This document shows positions 24,494 through 36,135 of a stretch of 64,000 nt of DNA, piece by piece. The DNA comes from Himantopus leucocephalus. Its lineage: Eukaryota; Chordata; Aves; Charadriiformes; Recurvirostridae. Where the stretch lies: NCBI GenBank assembly GCA_003993805.1, contig RSEF01000003.1, forward strand, positions 59,393,992 to 59,457,991, written 5' to 3'. The notes below the pieces were generated by a model. It was given only the letters and a program-made list of their open reading frames with translations. It had not been told where the DNA came from and searched no databases. Numbering within the stretch: position 1 is the stretch's first letter; each line of letters starts with the position of its first letter. The position numbers and the translations under genes are program-made.

Positions 24494-27216
24494 ATTTGCA
24501 GCCGTAAGTCTACCCTCTTGTGTATATGAATTATGAAACAGATTTTAGTTACAGTATCCCACGTTGCTTCTCAAAGTAATAAACCATATAATATTTTCAA
24601 TCCCCTTAGATGCATGTTTAGTAGTACCTCGTAAGTTTTTTTATCGTTTTCCTGCCTTCACTAATTTCATTACCTTAATGGTCAATGTCTTTACAGTTAT
24701 TGAAAAACCTCAAGTTCAAAATGGTTGTTAAGTATAGAACAACAACAGAACTACTAAAGAAAATTGTAGTATTTGATTAAGATGCAACTGGCAAAAAAAT
24801 GAAGAGGTTCTTGTTTATTCACTAGTTATAGCTTTTAACCAGAGCACAGAATCAAACAGCAGATTTTGGACACATATGAAATGTGAACCCTAATCTGACT
24901 GACAAGTAAACTCTAGCATTATAATGGGATAAAACAAAAACCATAGCTCCAAACACTCCTAAAATTTGGGGCTTTCTAAATCTGGATTTGAAATTTGTGG
25001 CTTGTGCCTACTCAAATAAACTTCTATTTAAAACCCTATTTCAATAAACTTCTATTTTGTGGCTTGGGCCTATTTAAGTAAGCCTTTTAAAATTAAGTTC
25101 TATTTATAGGCCCTAAATTTATTTACAGTATCATTTTTTAGGATTTTAAGATTAGCTATATCTTTATGTAAAGAGGAACCTTTGTTCAGAGGATACTTCT
25201 CCCTTCTTCATCCATGATCATAATCTAAGGGATGCAACAGAAATGGTTGCATCATGTGTTTATTATTATAAATAAATTGCTTATTGGCAGCGTTTCATTC
25301 TATGAACATGCAAGAAAGACAAGCATGAGAGGGGGAGAAGATTTTAGTTACTCTCTCCTCTTCCCATAATTTCTTTCTTTTCTTTCTTTGTTTGAAATAA
25401 ACTTATTATAAAAAGGTTTAGAATTAAGTTTAGTTGCAAAGCAGTCCATGCCCTCACTGCATATTTCCCAAACTGGATAAAAGACTTGAGGCTATTGCTA
25501 CAAATTATGATCTTTTCACACATTGTTCAAAAACGTCACCCAAAATGAAACAATCACAATTATTTTTGTAAATATGTTTTCTGCCAGACCATTCTTTTCC
25601 AGCAGGCACCATTCTTTATTATCCACTGCCTTTAATTTATCTCTGTTCTTTTTTCTTCCTTACTCATCTCTTTCCTTTCCTTTCACCCAAATCTCTGCCA
25701 GTCTTTTCCCTTATGGTAGTATCCCTTCCTCCTGTTTAGGGCCAAAAAAAGATGGTGAACTCAGCTGATCCTCAGACAGCAAAAGTATATGTGACTAGAG
25801 TCACCTTGCGGGATTACGGCTTTTATAACTTTCTTCTTGTCTCCCCATTAGTGCTTGAAATACACCTCTTTCCTATAAGGCTCCAAGTTCTCTCTCAGGA
25901 GAGATGAGCAAAGAAATAGATGACAGTTGCCACTTCTAGGTTTTCCAAAAGTTGGCAATCAAAGTGAGAAGTCATGAATCCGCAGTACTGCTGCACTATC
26001 ATTTTCTGTAGACCTAAGGCACAACTTGTCATATGATTCTTTTAGGCTTCATATGCCGTGGTTTTGTCTTAACAATGAAAAAGGTCCACCCTTTTTTTCC
26101 ATTTCAACTGAGGACATATGACAAAAGGTAGAGTTTTCATGAACTAATTGCAGTCCTTTGGAAACTACCTTTTGTGCTAGGAAAATACATATTTTTTTTC
26201 TTTTTTCCTACCGATGAGAACATAAGCAGTTTGAATAAAAGTACTATTTAAAGAAAGAGTACAGTTACATAACCTTTCCACAAAATTCAGTCAATTTTTT
26301 AGCTCCACTTTGCAAAAAGAAGTATGCTACTTCCGGAGAATTATACATACAATAATCTATAAAAAGATATCTCTAAAGAAAAAAATAAGGGTTTTTTTTG
26401 CCTTTGGAAGAGAGTGTTGCCTTATGTTGCAGTGCACATTTACCATTCAACAAAGCTATGACGTTTTGCCTTGTTTCTAACAATATACAACAGAACTTAC
26501 CATAATATACTCCTGTCTCCCTACTTTGAAAATCAAGGAGAAATGTGCGTACATACTTAATGACAGACTTCAACCCCTTAGGGTGAAGGTTCACAGTCAT
26601 CATAAGCTGATCTAGAGCCTCACTGTCACCAAAACAGGCCCTACCACCCTTCCCCTGGGACCTTGCCCTGTGTTCCCACAACCTCTTTTGGCCAGCATAT
26701 CTGTGTGGCCCCATGGACAGACAAATCAGGGACATGGCTCAGCTGGAAGCCCATGGAGCTTCTGCAAGACCCATTTTCAGCTGAGAAGATGGCAGGAGTG
26801 GAAATGTGAGCAAGGAGGATAAAAATTAACAGGCTTAGCAGGGTGGTGGAGAGCTGCTTAAGTCACCAAGAAAGTAGGTATAATAATGCCCTGAGGGTTC
26901 AATGACCCATCCACCCTATTTACAACCTGTGGTCTGTACAAGTGAAAACACACTGCAACACAGCATCTCAGAAAGTTCAAAACTTGAAGAAAATCTAGAA
27001 TTCCTTACGTGCACAAGGTGGGGCAACTCCAGACATTTTATAGATACATTACTCGTACCCAGAGCTGTAGGCCAGAAGGCAGTTGCCTACGCAGGAAAAC
27101 CATGATCATGATTTCATTTTTTTGTTGTTGATGTGGTCTAGAAGGACTATGCGGGAAGTCCTCCCGACTGAGCAAAGCATTTACCAGCACCACTGCTAGA
27201 AATCAGAAGAGAAGTA
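24494..27216. other. Non-coding AT-rich stretch with a small rearranged duplication
   Basis: No gene was recognised. Near 24,993-25,080 two phrases each occur twice: ttgtggcttg(t/g)gcctaYt at 24,994 and 25,057, and aataaacttctattt at 25,015 and 25,043. This implies an old local duplication. A minus-strand frame of 120 codons at 26,373-26,735 has no family resemblance. Confidence 0.5.
24993..25080. repeat. Interleaved two-copy local duplication
   Basis: The phrase tttgtggcttgtgcctactc with a following aaataaa (24,993-25,020) recurs in altered form at 25,057-25,080, and caataaacttctatt recurs in between. The second copies are in shifted order, so a duplication plus small rearrangement or replication slippage is likely. 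No function is evident. Confidence 0.6.
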
Positions 27217-27256
27217 CTTCTTGAAACGCCATCAAATTTGGTAGCGTTTCAAGAAG
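27210..27256. repeat. 40-nt near-perfect palindrome (hairpin/cruciform)
   Basis: The 13 bases at 27,217-27,229 (cttcttgaaacgc) are the exact reverse complement of 27,244-27,256 (gcgtttcaagaag). The interior continues the symmetry: of 20 possible pairs from 27,217 to 27,256, 18 are Watson-Crick, one is G-T and one is C-A, with no loop. A second perfect 12-bp palindrome, agaagtacttct, overlaps the left arm at 27,210-27,221. The two imperfect pairs are transitions, as expected of a decaying perfect palindrome. It could be the core of a MITE or a recent inverted duplication. The arms carry TTCnnGAA dyads like those of heat-shock elements, but the spacing is not a canonical site. Confidence 0.8.
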
Positions 27257-30200
27257 GTATCTTCATATGTATGTACCAGAGGGGTTGTGTAAGTTGCAGT
27301 GGATGCATTTAATTATTTCACAAGCAAGATCTATGCAACATTTGATACAACCAGTGTCTCTGCAGTGTCTTTTCCACTTAGGTCTTGTACTGAAAACACA
27401 AAGATGAATCAGTACTTAGAGAGGATAAGAACAGGGTTAAGGATTTTCCTACAGCTAAGAACTGTATGCAAAGGTGTTATCTACTCTTTGGTGTTTGACC
27501 AGTATGTGAGAATAACTCCTAACCATACAGGCGTAGCTCAGACTTTCAGGTTCCCTCAGCCAACTCTGCTAGCATGGGAAACACAATCAAGATGAGGAGG
27601 GTACGCTGAAGACATGGATTATGTCATTCATTTTACCTGCCACCTCCTAGGACTCCTGAGTGAGTATTTCTTATTCAAACTGTATGTAATATGCATTGAG
27701 AAGGTCCCAGTTGTTTGGATGGAGGTACCAGATTTGCATGTGTATTAGAAATATTCTCCCTCTCTCTCTCCCTCAGCGAAGTGCAATAGAGTCATTATTT
27801 CTCATTTCAATAGACAACAGCAGGGTAACTTTTTATATAAGAAAAAATAAACATCACGTGAATCATGCACAAAATCTCTTATTTTTCCAGGAAGACTAAA
27901 CCATGAAAAGAATTGTAACAAAATGTGGCATCCTACTTTTAGTGCCTTCCTGCCAGGAGAAAAAAGCAACAAAAAAATGTTGCAAAGAAGCTTCATGGTT
28001 TATTCACTATACCACTGAGCCTTTTGGCCATCACCGTAAATCTCTTCAAATTCTTGCTCCTGTTTTGATGGAAAACATTCAGTTCTATAATAATAGTACT
28101 TAGATAACCTGTACTTGACCTGTCTTTGGATAGTGATGATTTTCCATACAAGATGTTTTACTGTGATAACACAGTGATTCAGACACTCTATCTTAAGGCA
28201 GCTGGTGTACAAGTGCTTGGCTCTGGGAATTTTTTTCCTCCACTGCTATTTGAATGTAAGCTGCGTGTTGAAGGCCTTTCATGCCAGGCACATTTTCAAA
28301 GTATTCTCCCAGTTAATGCATTTCCATTAGAATTCCTCTGTTTTTGATTTCAAGAACACAGCACTGCACCCATGGGAACTGAGCTTTTCAGGTGTTAAAG
28401 AGGATTTGTTATAAAGAAAGTGATTATAATAGGATTTAATGTAATTGAAAGTCAAGGTACAGTAGCCATACACTGTATCAGAGACAGCATTAAACTTGTA
28501 TTGCGAGTGAAGGAGTTTTGCGAAGTAAAACCTGGGGCCACAATGAATAAACCAGGGTGGAAGACCTCCTGCTGTTGTGCACTGTTTGTTGAGCCGGTGC
28601 TGTCCTGACTGCCTTGCTGCCCAGAGAGGCAGGACAAGCAGCAGAGCTGAACTCCCAGAGGCTCCTAACAGCATGAAAAAAGTCTTCAGAAATAACAGAG
28701 GCAGCTTGCATGGACTCAGCCCGTCCACGCGAGTCCCTGTCTTGTGGGTTGTCACTCGCTCTGCCAGAGGTGCTTCCAGCCACAACCCCAGGTAACTCTC
28801 ACAGCGGGCCTGATGTTGCTGTGCAAGGCAATGCTTCTTTGCACTGCTGCATGGGACTGATGTGAAACTAATTTGACTCTTCCTCATATTCACTGAATTC
28901 ATCTGTACCATCTGCCCTGCCGGCAAGCAAAGAAGTTGTCAAAACTCTCTGGAAAAAACCCTGTTGCCCTTAATTGCTTTCTTTGCATCCTTGAAATCCA
29001 CTGGATGGAGAGGCTTCCTGTATCTCACATACTTAAATAAACCCTTATTATCAAGTAATTGCTATTCTTCAGAATTTCCATCTTCTTTTTCCTTATCATA
29101 GCTTGCACTCTTTTCTGTTGGCTTCATTCCTGCTGTCTCTCCATTTTCCAGGGGATCTTGCTTACCTCAAACAGCATCTTGAACTTCACCACTTAATCAT
29201 CATTTGTTTTCTCTTTCCTCTTGCTTTCTTTTCAGCTTTTTTCAGCTGCTTCTGTGAGTGTTACAACGTCCTTAGATAACTTCGTTCTTGACTGTATGTG
29301 GGTAGTAGAAGTCACTGTTATTATCTTTTATCACACTTTGTTCCCTCTTTGATATTCTGCAACATTATGCATTCGGTAACGTCTCCAGATCAGAGGTCAG
29401 GAATTTAGCCTTGCTAGTATTTGGGCACTTTTATGTCCATAGCTGCGTTGGTCAAAATGTTTTTCATTTAAAAGAAAAAAACCTCCCTTTCAATAAAAAC
29501 ATACTTTTAAGGAAAAAAAAATGTGTTTTCCATGGCAAAGGGGATTGTTTCAGCAAGAAATCGATTCAGATCAGACCAACCCAAACTAGACTGAGGCTTT
29601 TAACCAAGCTATTGCTTCAGTTTTCACAGGAAATCTCTAACAGAAAGTCTGACATTTTTCTTTCAAATTTCCTAGGGATTCAATTGGCATTTGGAGGTCA
29701 TAGTGAATGTAGGTGACTGCATAGATACATTTGCCTTTAAAAAACTGTGATAGCTCTGTATTCTGGGTCCTCACTGATCTGGTTCTTTGCATTGAACAAA
29801 GATGTTTAGAATAATGAAGCATTTTCATGGGTTACAGTGAGTGTAAGGTTCTCACAAGCTGTTCCTTCCTGAATGACGTAGAATATGTGCCCGATCTTGA
29901 GTCAACCACAAATCAGACTACTTGGGATTTGCTGCATGCATGCATATATGCATCAGCATCACAATCATCATCATAGCCCACCCCGTCACTTGTTGCTGTC
30001 CCTGAAACACAGGCCCCTCTGTGGCATTGCATGGCAGCAGTTACAATGGCATAAGCAGCAACAAGACGCCTCTAGTTTTAAGCAACATCTTCCTGCATGG
30101 TTTGCTTTCCATGCCTCTCCCCATCCACGGCTCCTAAGTTGGACGAGGGTAAAAAGAGGAAGATCTGCTGCAAGCAGACATCTGCCAAGGAAAGTAGGCT

Positions 30201-31725
30201 CTCATTTCAGAACTGAAACGAAGGATGTACCATCACCTGAGGAGGTGGGGTCGGGCTGTGATTTTCAAGGCTTCCTTGCTGCTTGTCCCGCTTTAGCATT
30301 CTCATAGATGGGGCGTGAAACTGGAGACCCCGGGTTCACCATTTCCATCCTTCTTCTCATATTCTGCATACAGCCTGGGCAGCATCTGCAACTCTGTTTG
30401 AACCGTCACCTTTACTCCATTCCCCAAATGTGCAGTGGCCGTGCACCCCTAGCATTCCTCAGACATAGGAGAGAGAAGGCTGTTTACACTCTTATTTCCT
30501 TTAATTATTTCTGCCACTTCACCTCTCATTTTGAGTCAGGATTTGTTTTCTTTCTTTCTGAGGAAGAAAAAAAAACAATTGAGGAAGTTCATTACGAAGA
30601 AAAGTGAAATGTCACCAATAATTAGTTAAAAACACCAACCCGAGGAACCAGTTTAGGAAAACACATATAGACTCACACACACACACACACACAAAACAAT
30701 TAGTGTTTCAAGCTTAAAATTCAGGACCTTTGATGAAAATGTGCAGTGGTGAGAGGATCAATTTCTGATGATGTTCTTGAAGGGCAGAAAGAGAGATAAT
30801 AACTTTGATGCCGGCTCTTTGTTTAAATGACTATTGTTTGTAGTTAGCTGCTATTTAATCTCCACTACAGAGAGGAACCACTACATAGCTAAACTCTCTT
30901 CTAATGAGATCATTATTTTCTTACCACTCCAGAATGAATGTCATTTTACATAGCAAAACTACAGAGGCAGCGTTTTAGAACACTGCTACCTTTTATCTAA
31001 CCAACATAAGAGGCACTTGAGAAAAGGACAAGGAGGGTCAAGAAGAAAATGTACGCAGCGTAGCTTCTTTGCCTGGCAGGCAGGGAAAGGACAAAGGAAG
31101 AGGTCCATGATAACAAGACTGACCATCCTTATTAGTGGAGAGGGGTCCAAGCCACAAAGTTTTGGAAGAGTTAGAGCGGGTTTGGCCCAGTATGTTAAAG
31201 GGATTTGCCTGGATTTAACTCCAGCCTTCAGGGGTAAGTCACATTTTTAATTACTGATAAATATTGTTTAATAACGTGACATTCGCCAATTATTACCCAG
31301 CCTGGAAAGCTACCAGCAAGCTTAGCGGCGTCAGAAACCTCGCTCCTTTTGCTCACCGCCCCTTTAAAGGGTGAAGTCTCTCCCTTCCAGACAAAGGGGA
31401 CATGCATGTGATATGTGCCATTTTGCATTTCATTTTATCTGCAGCCTGAGAGCGAGCTGGGCTCAGAGAGACGCTCAGAGAGCCGCCGTGTTTTGCTACG
31501 TGGGTTTAAAACCCTCCTGCCCGCCCTTGCCCCTCTGGCAGCAGTTTCCTCCCCATAGAGCATCAACAACAACAGGCCAAAATATGGCCATGCCTCACAG
31601 CCACTGCAACTCACAGGGCTGATAAAGGTAGCTCTGCACTCACACACCGGATTGCTCTTCCAGGCATGGAAACCTCTGAGCAAGGGAGGGGGGGCAGCCG
31701 GATTTTAAATTGCCGTAACTCTCTG
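27257..31725. other. Non-coding stretch with minor simple repeats; largest chance ORF of the window
   Basis: No gene was recognised. A CT tract lies at 27,756-27,774 and a CA microsatellite at 30,674-30,693. The longest open frame of the window (199 codons, minus strand, 28,327-28,926) has no domain, signal or family resemblance, and other long frames overlap it on both strands. 29,000-29,230 is pyrimidine-rich and vaguely recalls a very decayed CR1. Around 31,320-31,560 GC content rises, with no promoter motif that I trust. Confidence 0.5.
30674..30693. repeat. (CA)n microsatellite
   Basis: About ten uninterrupted CA units are flanked by A-rich sequence. It is an ordinary vertebrate dinucleotide repeat. 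Confidence 0.9.
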
Positions 31726-31978
31726 CTTTGGTGCCAGCCGCTTGGCTCAGGCAGGCAGGGCACTGCTTTTCATGAGGCTGACACTCTACCTGTGCCCCTC
31801 TGCCTTATTAATAAATGAATGGAGGTTTCTGAACAGGAATTTGCAGAGCAANCTTTGGTGCCAGCCGCTCGGCTCAGGCAGGCAGGGCACTGCTTTTCAT
31901 GGGGCTGACACTCTACCTGTGCCCCTCTGCCTTGTTAATAAATGAATGGAGGTTTCTGAACAGGAATTTGCAGAGCAA
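31726..31978. repeat. 126-bp tandem duplication around a single N (probable assembly artefact)
   Basis: The 126 bases at 31,726-31,851 recur at 31,853-31,978 with only an N at 31,852 between them. Both copies run from ctttggtgccagccgc to ttgcagagcaa and differ at three positions, all transitions (cttggc/ctcggc, gaggct/ggggct, ttatta/ttgtta). Equal lengths, an N at the exact junction and SNP-like differences point to two allelic contig ends placed side by side. The same signature occurs at 3,152-3,294. Confidence 0.85.
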
Positions 31979-33140
31979 GGAGCTGCGGAGACCCAGCTAA
32001 GTGCAAAAGAAAAAGTAGTCCCTGGGAGCTGGTAGAAATTATACTGCCAGCCTTGAGCATCCAGAATCATGAAACTGGCCCAAGGAATCATGAGAGCTAC
32101 TTAAAAATCATGTGATTTTAATAAACAATTCACACGGGATTCCTTTTATTTGCTTTCAGATTTCATAGATTCCCAGGATCCTGTTTATAAACTTTTAGCC
32201 AGAATATAAGGCCCCGAAGGCTCCCATTAAAAAGTAAGGGAAAGAGAGAAAGATCTGCCTCCCCTCCTGTGATCCCAGGAAGGGAGCCATATGACAACAA
32301 AAGATGCGTATCAGAAATTGTACCGCTTGTCAGATTTTTAAAGCCATGGGAGCAGGCGATCGTTTAACCTCTTTCTCCCCCTCTCCCCATATAGCATGGA
32401 AGTTTTTGCATTTGTGCCTTCCCTTGTTTCATTAGTTCCCCCCCACCCTTTTCTCTAAATCTGAAGTAAGTCGTCTCTTTTGCCCTTTGTTTATGGGACA
32501 GCGTACTTGAGAAGCGCAAGAACCGATGCTCCGCTCATCAAACGGAGGAGTGCTCAGCATTCATAGCATGAATGGACGAAAATAAATGCCTCTGGCTGCC
32601 GTTTTCCTCCAGCCGTACCACGCTGCGGCTCTACCAGGCCTGCATCTGAGCGGCGGTGCGGGGAAAGGGGGCCTCTCTTTAAGTTTTCAGCGTAACGGTC
32701 AGAGCATTCAGGCATGTGCAGACATGCCAGTCCTGGTGTGTGCTTTTTGTTTTTGTTTGTTGTTTGTTTTAACAGCTGCTAATAATTATATTATCCCGCT
32801 CCGGAGGTAGTTCTGGGAAATGGGGATCTTTGAAAGCACCGAAGTGGTAGGAAGAAGATGCCGCTTCCCTCCCCCCCTCCCTTCCCCATGTTAGTTTTCT
32901 GATACAAACAGCATTCCTGCCTCATTCCCCTCTGAAGTTAAAAGACTTAAATTCTTTACAAGGAAGGTCATCCTTTCGTAGCCAAAACCCTGTTTGCTTT
33001 TGTCTTTCCACTCGCTTTCAAATGAAAAAAACACCAACCCTGACAGCGTGCACCAGCTCACTTCACCAACTCAGAAATTAAGCATAACAAGCTCGGGGGG
33101 GGGAGAAAAAAAAGAAAAAAGAAAAGGCTGTGTTTCAGTT
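31979..33140. other. Non-coding stretch of rising GC content
   Basis: No gene was recognised. From about 32,580 to 32,700 there is a CpG-containing patch (gcggcggtgcgggg), then C-rich (ccctccccccctccc near 32,867) and G-rich (ggggggggg near 33,095) homopolymer tracts. Open frames are short. It may be the shoulder of the CpG cluster that follows. Confidence 0.5.
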
Positions 33141-33300
33141 ATTAATGTGTTTGTGTGTGTGCGCGCGCGTTCGGCGCAGCGCGCTTGCCAGCAGCTCTTC
33201 CACGAATGCTGGGAGGGTTGTTCTCAACGTGACCCGATGGCGAGTTAGCGAGCGCCCGGCGCGCAGGCTGCAGTCACACGGTGTTCGGGACCTCGGTGTG
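33141..33300. promoter_or_regulatory. Small CpG-rich cluster beginning in a GT/GC simple repeat
   Basis: A GT run (33,146-33,160) passes into gcgcgcgcg, and the next ~130 bases hold about 20 CpG dinucleotides (for example tcggcgcagcgcgc and gcgagcgcccggcgcgcagg). This is striking in a window that is otherwise CpG-depleted. Bird CpG islands often mark promoters or unmethylated enhancers, but this is much smaller than a typical gene promoter island and no TATA box, initiator or downstream frame supports transcription. A GC-biased simple-repeat expansion could explain part of it. Confidence 0.35.
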
Positions 33301-33605
33301 CTCACTCAAAGGAACACTGTCAACTACCTTTAATAGTGTTAAATATAATTTATCGATTCTCCATTGTTTGTAATAATAACCTCCCTGAAGCTTGAGAATA
33401 ATGTTTTCTTTTCCCCTGCAGATTTAGTCCTGTCAAACATTTTTTTTTTTCGTGGTGTTGCTAATAGACCTTGAAATTAACATTGCAGTTATGTTTAGGG
33501 TCTATACTGCAATAGTTTGTGCTGGTGCACTCCACTCATCCATCAGCAAAGCAAAATAGGGGAAAGAAGATGCATCTGAGCCCCTTCCCACCCTGGGAAA
33601 AAAAT
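33301..33605. other. AT-rich non-coding stretch after the CpG cluster
   Basis: No gene was recognised. It contains ccattgttt (SOX-like core) near 33,361 and an acceptor-like string ttttcttttcccctgcag ending near 33,421, but no convincing open frame follows. Whether it is conserved cannot be judged from the sequence alone. Confidence 0.4.
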
Positions 33606-33697
33606 GGGTCAAATCCTGCCCTTAGACATAGGCGCGGAGCTCTCGTTAAGGTCAGGGGGAGGCTGGCCGCCTATGTGTCACTGAGGCAGAATTTGGC
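33606..33697. mobile_element. Palindromic non-autonomous DNA transposon relic (MITE-like)
   Basis: The left arm reads gggtcaaatcctgccct, then tagacataggcg. The reverse complement of the right arm reads gccaaattctgcctcagtg, then acacataggcg. The arms pair over about 30 bp with a few differences around a ~35-bp centre. The terminal phrase 'ccaaattctgccct' is the recognisable end of an old palindromic element common in bird and reptile genomes. There is no coding capacity. CpGs in and near it (ggcgcggagctctcg) are unusual for so old an element. Confidence 0.6.
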
Positions 33698-35821
33698 TGG
33701 GTGCTTGTTAGCCGATTGCAGCTGTAAAGCCAGAGGGGGCATAAAATGCTGGGGAGTGTTTTAATACGTCCTGTATAAACATTGGCTGTTGGGGATTTTT
33801 TTATTACTCTGTGAGGTCAGGTACATTTGAAATAAAATAAGGTATCTATAATTCCCTAAGAAATTAGAATGAGCTTTAAAGTGAATTAAATTGGGGTCTA
33901 AACCAAATGACAGTATCCCTTTGAACAGCCGCGTAAGAAAAATTACCAAGCTCTAAGTAAAATTGGAAGACTGGGTTTGTCAGGCTGACTTGTATTTAAC
34001 AAAATGGCAGTTACTCCACTTTACATTAGCAATTAGCAATAAAAGAAGTTATAATTTACTTTGAACTTTTTTCCCCCACTTTAACATAAAACTTCAGTGG
34101 AAGAGTTATGCTGCTATTAAAAGCACATTGTGTTGAGAACCTCTGTAAAACGCAGTATGTTTCAGGGTCACATCAGCAAGCGGGAATCAGGAAATATTTC
34201 AAGGGCCCCTCGTTACCTGCTAGTATCTCTTTCTTTCCCATGGAAAAATGAGAAATGAGCTGGAATGTAAACAGGGGGAAGCAGGAGGATAAGAAATGCA
34301 CCAGGAGCGCATTTGGGTTGGCCAAATCCTACGGCTTTGCGCAAGGCCTCTCCCTTCTGGGGAGGGGGTTTCCATAGCTTGTAGGGAGCTGATGATGCAT
34401 GGAGGGCTGACGCTGCAAAACCGCCAGCGAGGGGGGAAGGGAGCGGGGAGAGGGTGAAGGAGTAGTATACACTGCTTTTCACCTTTCGGTCTCTATTCAG
34501 TTTACTTTCTGCAAGTGTTAGGAAAACCCTTCGCACAACACAACGTGAGGAAATAATCACGCTTGCAAAACCCGTGTGTATCTAGAAATTGCTAGAACTT
34601 CATCTGTATGTAGGGTTCCCATACAGGAAATAAAAGCTGGGTGATTTATGGCATTTTATTGCACTTCTTGGCCATTGCTAATGTTTTCTTCATTGAGAAA
34701 TGGCAGAAGCTGCAATTTGGATTTTTATTGTGCAGTTTGCCAGCCTTCTCCCCATCCCCCTTCCCTCCTTCTTTTTCCTTTCCTGGGTGAACTTGCTTTG
34801 GGTTTAGGAGATGAAAGTTTATGGAGGCAGATGAGTGTCAAGGGGACTGAATCCAAACACAGAGCCAATGAGCATGTTGCCAGATTTTATCTACCCTCAC
34901 TGAAAATACAGTATCCAGAAAAAGAAGAGTGATTATAAAGGAGAGTGACTTAGCCTCTAACTTACACAAAAATTCTTGGACGGGTTTCTGGTTTTCTTTT
35001 TTAAACAAACAAAACAATGTTTCCTGGTTGGCAGTTCCCAAAGTCTTTCCTTTTTTTCCCATTTTTTGGCACATTGCTGAAAGGTCATGCTGATGTATTT
35101 CCAAAACATGCTCATTGAGTACAGCTTTGCAAAAAATAAGAGCCTCTTTCTTTAAGGCCTGATCCTGCTCTTATTTAAGGCAGAGACAAAATTTCAGCTG
35201 TTTGCAGGGATACAGGAGTAGAGCCTAACCACAGAATCAAACTCACTGGAGGATTAAATACAGGCTGGGTAGCACCAGCTACGCCTAAAGCTGCTGACAC
35301 CATTATACAGTCCTGTTTACCACGGCATGTGTCTGCCAGACTGCAATGGTTCAGGCTAACAACGTTCATGCTACTTTTCAGCCTCAAGTCAAGAGTTCTG
35401 ACAATGAGGTGAGGGCTAAATCGGCTGTTTCTCATGTTAAAATAATCTAGTGATGATTCCTTTGAAAGTCGTTGTGCCCATGCACTTGGGGAAACAAACT
35501 TCAAACCCAGGGTGCTTTATTTCTGGGTTGAACAAAAATGTTGCCAGATGAAAATCCTTCCAAAGACTGCACTTTTCATATGCTCAGTGGGCTGCAGTTT
35601 TACACTCTTGAGTTTGGTTGGACACCGTGCATCAAAATGCATACAGTCGCGGCTGCTAAAACTGAAGGTGTATGAGCACTCTTTGCCTGCTGCTTCCCAA
35701 CATTTGGGCATGCAGGCATACTGTCTTGCAGCGTGTGTGCATGTACATATGCATGTGCGTGTGTATGTGTGCGGCTGGCAATGTTTATTCGGCTTAGGCA
35801 AGCAGGCAGGAGGACGGGTAA
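33698..35821. other. Non-coding stretch, nothing recognised
   Basis: No gene was recognised. The 115-codon minus frame at 34,213-34,560 and the 109-codon frame at 35,175-35,504 resemble no known protein. A degenerate GT-rich tract lies at 35,731-35,773. The phrase ggcctgatcctgctctta near 35,156 recalls the end of another old sauropsid palindrome, but no partner arm was found. Confidence 0.5.
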
Positions 35822-35955
35822 ATGGACAAAGCGCTTGACTAGAACTCAAGGAACTTTCACTCTGTTCTTGGCGCAGCGTCAGGTTTCCTGCGTGACCTTG
35901 TATAAGTCACTTATTCTGTGGTGCACCTCAGTCGTCCTCCCCTGTAAGAACTTTC
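35822..35955 (+). repeat. MIR-like SINE relic, sense
   Basis: In order the plus strand shows gcgcttgactagaactcaag, ttctgttcttggcgcagc-like sequence, then gcgtgaccttgtataagtca, cttattctgtggtgcacctcagt and cctcccctgtaa. This follows the MIR/CORE-type layout: a tRNA-derived head ('agcgcttgactgggactcagga...'), then 'gtgtgaccttgggcaagtcacttaacctctctgtgcctcagtttcc...tgtaaaatgg'. The order of blocks makes the assignment good despite heavy divergence. RNA polymerase III boxes are too degraded to act. Confidence 0.65.
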
Positions 35956-36135
35956 CTTCCTTCCAGTAGTGTTTTATAGTCAAAGTGCACTAATGCACTA
36001 AGCAGGAATTGGCCGGGGGGCAGAGAGGCAGGGTGGGTGTTACATGAAGATTTTCTTGATACCGTGAAGGGTCTCAGTTCCTTCCAGTTAACTTTAACAG
36101 AAGAACAACTAACATTACCGGTATTCACTGTTGTA

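Noticed and set aside
28327..28926. 199-codon open frame on the minus strand, the longest in the window
   Set aside because: No domain, repeat or signal pattern; other long frames overlap it on both strands; no splice or promoter context. A frame this long is expected by chance in 64 kb scanned in six frames.
29000..29230. Pyrimidine-rich stretch recalling a very decayed inverted CR1
   Set aside because: Only scattered short similarities in composition; block order could not be established as it could at 47,555 and 62,095.
29885..30307. 140-codon plus-strand frame with a His-rich start
   Set aside because: The His run comes from a local cat/cac-rich tract (atcatcatcata). No recognisable domain.
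33405..33425. Strong-looking splice acceptor (polypyrimidine then gcag)
   Set aside because: No open frame or donor follows that would make a credible exon, and such strings are common in T/C-rich DNA.
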